A stretch of 64,000 nucleotides of DNA, taken from Sphingomonas_B tabacisoli (lineage in GTDB: Bacteria; Pseudomonadota; Alphaproteobacteria; Sphingomonadales; Sphingomonadaceae). Location of the stretch: contig NZ_JBHUDY010000001.1 of NCBI RefSeq assembly GCF_042678385.1, positions 620,001 to 684,000 on the forward strand, given 5' to 3'. Below the pieces are notes generated by a model that was not told the DNA's origin, did not search any database, and saw only the letters and a program-made list of their open reading frames with translations. Shown piece after piece: positions 61,105 to 64,000 of this stretch; position 1 is the first letter of the stretch; each line of letters starts with the position of its first letter. The position numbers and the translations under genes are program-made.

Positions 61105-62608
61105 CCAGTTTTATTCGCCGCCCGGTCTTGCCGAGCGCCTGACGGTCGGGGAGCGCCAGGCCGACACGGAGCGTCGCCCAGAGCGCAGGCCAGAAGAGCA
61201 GCAACAACCCGACCGCGCGCACCGGCGCTCCGAAAGGACGTAGGGCGCTTCCCACAATCCACAGCACCGCGGACAGCAGCAGGGCGGTGAGCAGGGCGCG
61301 CATTGCAGCCGCGTCGAACGCGACGATGCCATCGGCAAGGCGAAGCTCGACGGTCGCGGCCCATGCGATCAGCACGGTACCGGCACTGACGGCCCAAGCC
61401 ATGCCGGTCGCGCCTTGGGTCGGCACCAGCACCGCGCCGAGCACCGCCCAGGCGCCCAATCCGATCGCGCTGTTGAGGAGCGGCAAGATGCGGTGGCCGG
61501 TCATCTCCACGACCGGTGTCGCCGGACCGACCACAGCTTCGGCGGCGCGGCCGAGCACGAGGATCACGAGCAGCGGCAGCGCCGCCGCCGTCTCGGGCGC
61601 GAACAGGCTCAGGATATCGGACGCGATCAGCATCAGCAGCGCCGACAGGGGCACGACGAACACGATCGAGAGCCGCGTCGCGAATCCGTAGAGCGCGGCG
61701 ACGCCGGCGCGGTCGTGCGCGGCCTGCGCGGCGGCGAGCGGGGCCAGCACATACTGGAACGCCTGGCGCACGATCAGCGGCACCGACGAGACCTTGCGCG
61801 CGATGCCGAACAGGCCAGCGGCCGTCGCGCCGCGCGCGGCGGGGAAGGCGAGGTTGAGCAGGATCGCCGGCAAGTCGTTGAACAGGCGCCGACTGATCGC
61901 GGAGGGTAGCAACGCGAAACCTGTCTTTAGCAACTCGCGCCGGAGGCGAGGCGATGCGGGGGCGGTGAGCAACAGCCGGGCATCGTAATAGCGGCCGAGC
62001 AGGCGCGCGGAGAGCAGAGCGGTCAGGAATAGCGATGCGAGGTGCGCGAGCAGCAGGCCGAGGCTGTGGGCTCCGAGTGCGAAGAAGCCCACTGCGAAGA
62101 TGAGCCGGGCGACTTGCTCCCAGAAGATGCGCAGCCGGATTTCCGGGCCAAAAGCGCGGCGTGCGCGAGCGGCGGAGGTCGAGACCTCGACGAACGTCCA
62201 GAGTGGCAATGCCCAGGCGAAAATTGCGATCGCGAGCGGGAGCTGCGCCTGATCTTTGGGGGCGGCGGAGAGCGTCGCCGCCAATGGCTCCGCGAAGATC
62301 GTCGCGGCCAGCGCCAGCATGGCTGCGGGGATGACGGAAACGAGCAGCGCGAACCGGACGGAGGCGTGCGCGTCCTCCTCGCTTTCGGTGGGGACGATCC
62401 GCTGCAGCGCCTGGGTCATCGACAGGTCGATGATGTTCTCGACGATGTTCACCGCCGCCCAAAGCACCGTGTAGATGCCATAGGTCGCGATTCCGAACAG
62501 CCATGTATAAGCGGGCTGGGAAACGACTTCAATCAGGGCGCCCAATCGGGCCAGTGCGGCCAGTCCAGCGCCACGGGCGACGTCGCGGTTGGTGACGGCT
62601 CCGCTCAC
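61094..62608 (-). CDS. Polysaccharide/oligosaccharide flippase (MATE/Wzx-like)
   Basis: A 504-residue membrane protein with about twelve to fourteen helices, of the polysaccharide biosynthesis/lipid II flippase superfamily (MOP). It keeps the pattern of paired helices with small residues and a conserved region GIARKVSSVPLIVRQAFQYV that is typical of Wzx-like proteins. It may move lipid-linked sugar chains across the inner membrane. It overlaps lptG by 4 nt on the same strand (start 62608 over the lptG stop region), which links it to LPS export. Confidence 0.8.
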   Translation of the reverse strand: MSGAVTNRDVARGAGLAALARLGALIEVVSQPAYTWLFGIATYGIYTVLWAAVNIVENIIDLSMTQALQRIVPTESEEDAHASVRFALLVSVIPAAMLALAATIFAEPLAATLSAAPKDQAQLPLAIAIFAWALPLWTFVEVSTSAARARRAFGPEIRLRIFWEQVARLIFAVGFFALGAHSLGLLLAHLASLFLTALLSARLLGRYYDARLLLTAPASPRLRRELLKTGFALLPSAISRRLFNDLPAILLNLAFPAARGATAAGLFGIARKVSSVPLIVRQAFQYVLAPLAAAQAAHDRAGVAALYGFATRLSIVFVVPLSALLMLIASDILSLFAPETAAALPLLVILVLGRAAEAVVGPATPVVEMTGHRILPLLNSAIGLGAWAVLGAVLVPTQGATGMAWAVSAGTVLIAWAATVELRLADGIVAFDAAAMRALLTALLLSAVLWIVGSALRPFGAPVRAVGLLLLFWPALWATLRVGLALPDRQALGKTGRRIKLVSA

Positions 62609-63699
62609 TCCTCGGTTCGCACCAACACGGTCTCACCGATCAGCAGGAACAAAAGGAACGGCGCCCAGGCCGAGAGCAAGGGCGGGTAGGCGCCGAGATT
62701 GCCCATCGCGAGCGAGAAATTGTCGGCGACGAAATAGGCGAAGCCCAGCCCCATGCCGATCACCGCGCGCACGAACAATTTACCCGAGCGCGCGAGCCCG
62801 AAGCCGGCGACCGCGCCCAGGAGAGGCATCAGCACGGCGCTCAAGGGTCCCGAAATCTTGTGCCACAGGCTCGCCTCGAGCGACTTGGTCGGGCGGCCGG
62901 CGGCCTTCAGGTCCTCGACAGCCTGGCGAAGTTGAATGAATGACAGGCCATCCGCGTCGATATTGGCGAGGGTGAAGCGATCGGGGCTGACGCCGCGTGC
63001 TGCCATGACAGTGCCGAGCTCTTTCTCGGTGCCGGTGCCCACGTCGAACCTTCGCGCGCCAGTCAACCGCCACGCGCCGTCTATGTATTGGCCTTCCTTG
63101 GCTTCGATAATCTGGGACAGCGTGTTGCCGGTGCGATCGTAGATAGCGATGCCTTCCAGCCGTGTGTCGCGGCCGCGGCCGATCGCGCGCTCGGCACGGA
63201 TCAGGTCCTCGCCGTTTCGCACCCACAGGTTGGAGAGCACCGTGCTGCTTTTGGGCAAGGGGCCGTAATTGGCCTTTTGCCACGCGGTGAGCGTCGCGGT
63301 TGAGCGCGCCACCACGCGTTCGTTGAAAACGAAGGAAATGCCCGCAACGAACAGACCCGCCACGATCAGTGGCGCCAGGATCTGGTGCGCCGAGAGACCC
63401 GACGCCTTCATCGAGATGACTTCGCTGTTCTGGTTCAAGGTGATCAGCGTGATCAGCGTGCCGAGCAGCACCGAAAAGGGTAGAAACCGCGCGACGATCT
63501 GGGGCACGCGCAGGCCGACATAGGTCCAGAGCTGCGGCTCGCCATTGCCGGGATAGCCGAGGATGCGATCGGACTCGCCGAGCAGGTCGAGCATCGTCAG
63601 GATCAGCACCAGCCCGGCAAGCACCGCGAACGAGCGCACCAGGAACATGCGCGCCGTGTAGAGCGTAACGGTCCGCGACGGGAAGAATTGCAACTGCAC
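62605..63699 (-). CDS. lptG: LPS export ABC transporter permease LptG
   Basis: LptG is one of two permeases of LptB2FG, which extracts LPS from the inner membrane and pushes it along the Lpt bridge. The 364-residue protein has three N-terminal helices (about 15-40, 60-80, 100-125), a long periplasmic domain (about 130-270) and three C-terminal helices (SGPLSAVLMPLLGAVAGFG onward). It is translated right after lptF with a 3-nt gap. The downstream flippase starts within its last codons. Confidence 0.93.
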   Translation of the reverse strand: MQLQFFPSRTVTLYTARMFLVRSFAVLAGLVLILTMLDLLGESDRILGYPGNGEPQLWTYVGLRVPQIVARFLPFSVLLGTLITLITLNQNSEVISMKASGLSAHQILAPLIVAGLFVAGISFVFNERVVARSTATLTAWQKANYGPLPKSSTVLSNLWVRNGEDLIRAERAIGRGRDTRLEGIAIYDRTGNTLSQIIEAKEGQYIDGAWRLTGARRFDVGTGTEKELGTVMAARGVSPDRFTLANIDADGLSFIQLRQAVEDLKAAGRPTKSLEASLWHKISGPLSAVLMPLLGAVAGFGLARSGKLFVRAVIGMGLGFAYFVADNFSLAMGNLGAYPPLLSAWAPFLLFLLIGETVLVRTEE

Positions 63700-63702
63700 G
63701 GC

Positions 63703-64000
63703 TTAGGCGAGCCTTTCCCGCTTGCGGCGATCAAGCCGAAACCAGCGGCGCACGGCGGTGAAGGCCTTGCTGAAGACGCGCTCGAGCCCACCAATCGGCT
63801 GGCCGCCGGGCACATAGGCGAGCTGGTAGTAGAGCCAGCCGACCAGCGCCGCGAACAGGAGGAACGGCACCCATAAGGCGATCAACGGGTCGATGCGGCC
63901 GAGCGAGCCCATGCCCTGCGCATATTCGTTCACCTTGTGATAGGTGACGACGATCACGATCGAGAGGAACACGCCGAGCGCCGAGGTCGACCGCTTGGGC
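63703..64000 (-). CDS. lptF: LPS export ABC transporter permease LptF, 3' part
   Basis: The last 98 codons of LptF: the window edge cuts it at the 5' side. The visible part begins PKRSTSALGVFLSIVIVVTY, typical of the segment that closes the periplasmic domain and enters the C-terminal helices, followed by LIALWVPFLLFAALVGWLYY and a basic tail. It leads lptG with a 3-nt gap, so both permeases are made from one message. The rest of the gene lies beyond the window. Confidence 0.9.
   Translation of the reverse strand, partial: PKRSTSALGVFLSIVIVVTYHKVNEYAQGMGSLGRIDPLIALWVPFLLFAALVGWLYYQLAYVPGGQPIGGLERVFSKAFTAVRRWFRLDRRKRERLA

Overview
The window is chromosomal DNA of an alphaproteobacterium, most likely a member of the Sphingomonadales. 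The case rests on high GC, the purS/purQ/purC types, an RNase E with an acidic insertion in its S1 domain, a CpdR-like receiver beside an N-formylglutamate amidohydrolase, SapC, DUF2842 and DUF4019 proteins, and short dispersed hairpin repeats of the kind common in sphingomonad genomes. Genus cannot be fixed from this sequence. There is no prophage, complete insertion sequence or CRISPR array. Most genes are housekeeping, with a few accessory islands between them.

Layout. 1-5.8 kb: a partial tRNA-Arg, a queuosine-precursor transporter, and purS-purQ and purC on the minus strand, separated by a Slam outer-membrane translocator and its probable TbpB-like lipoprotein substrate. 5.9-13.3 kb: a CAP-domain protein, a GcvA-like LysR regulator, an orphan Tat-exported molybdenum hydroxylase overlapping ferrochelatase, acetoacetyl-CoA reductase, and a ribbon-helix-helix gene whose 3' end appears to have been split by an inserted segment carrying a LuxR-HTH/DUF4019 gene. 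13.3-24 kb: prolyl oligopeptidase, aconitase, a multi-PAS hybrid histidine kinase and glycerol kinase. 24-38.5 kb: an AI-2E-type transporter, tRNA-Asp with a Cys/Arg-rich mini-ORF after it, folate salvage, acpP-fabF, PBP1A, prfB, a lipoprotein-like methyltransferase, a short RadC-like protein, an MFS transporter divergent from a MarR-GNAT fusion, and tgt.

38.5-49 kb: a PilZ protein, a sulfotransferase, an RhlE-like helicase, a D-2-hydroxyacid dehydrogenase, SapC with cytochrome b561, a probable small RNA, a CpdR-like regulator, tRNA-Val, tRNA-Glu and recJ. 49-55 kb: a three-gene secreted-protein/M48 protease operon, then a phage-like regulatory switch (S24 repressor, three operators, Cro-sized protein) reading into topoisomerase IB and a mechanosensitive channel. 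55-64 kb: RNase E, a GNAT-like protein divergent from a fatty acid desaturase, a flippase, lptG and the 3' part of lptF, which runs off the window.

Pathways represented: purine synthesis (purS, purQ, purC), queuosine salvage (transporter and Tgt), type II fatty acid synthesis (acpP, fabF), envelope building (PBP1A, LptF/LptG, flippase, Slam), RNA turnover (RNase E, DEAD helicase) and c-di-GMP/cell-cycle signalling (PilZ, CpdR-like). The most noteworthy signals are the insertion in the ribbon-helix-helix gene, the three-operator repressor switch controlling topoisomerase IB, the structured RNA at 44.9-45.04 kb, the Slam module splitting purC from purSQ, and the RCCRCR mini-ORF after tRNA-Asp.
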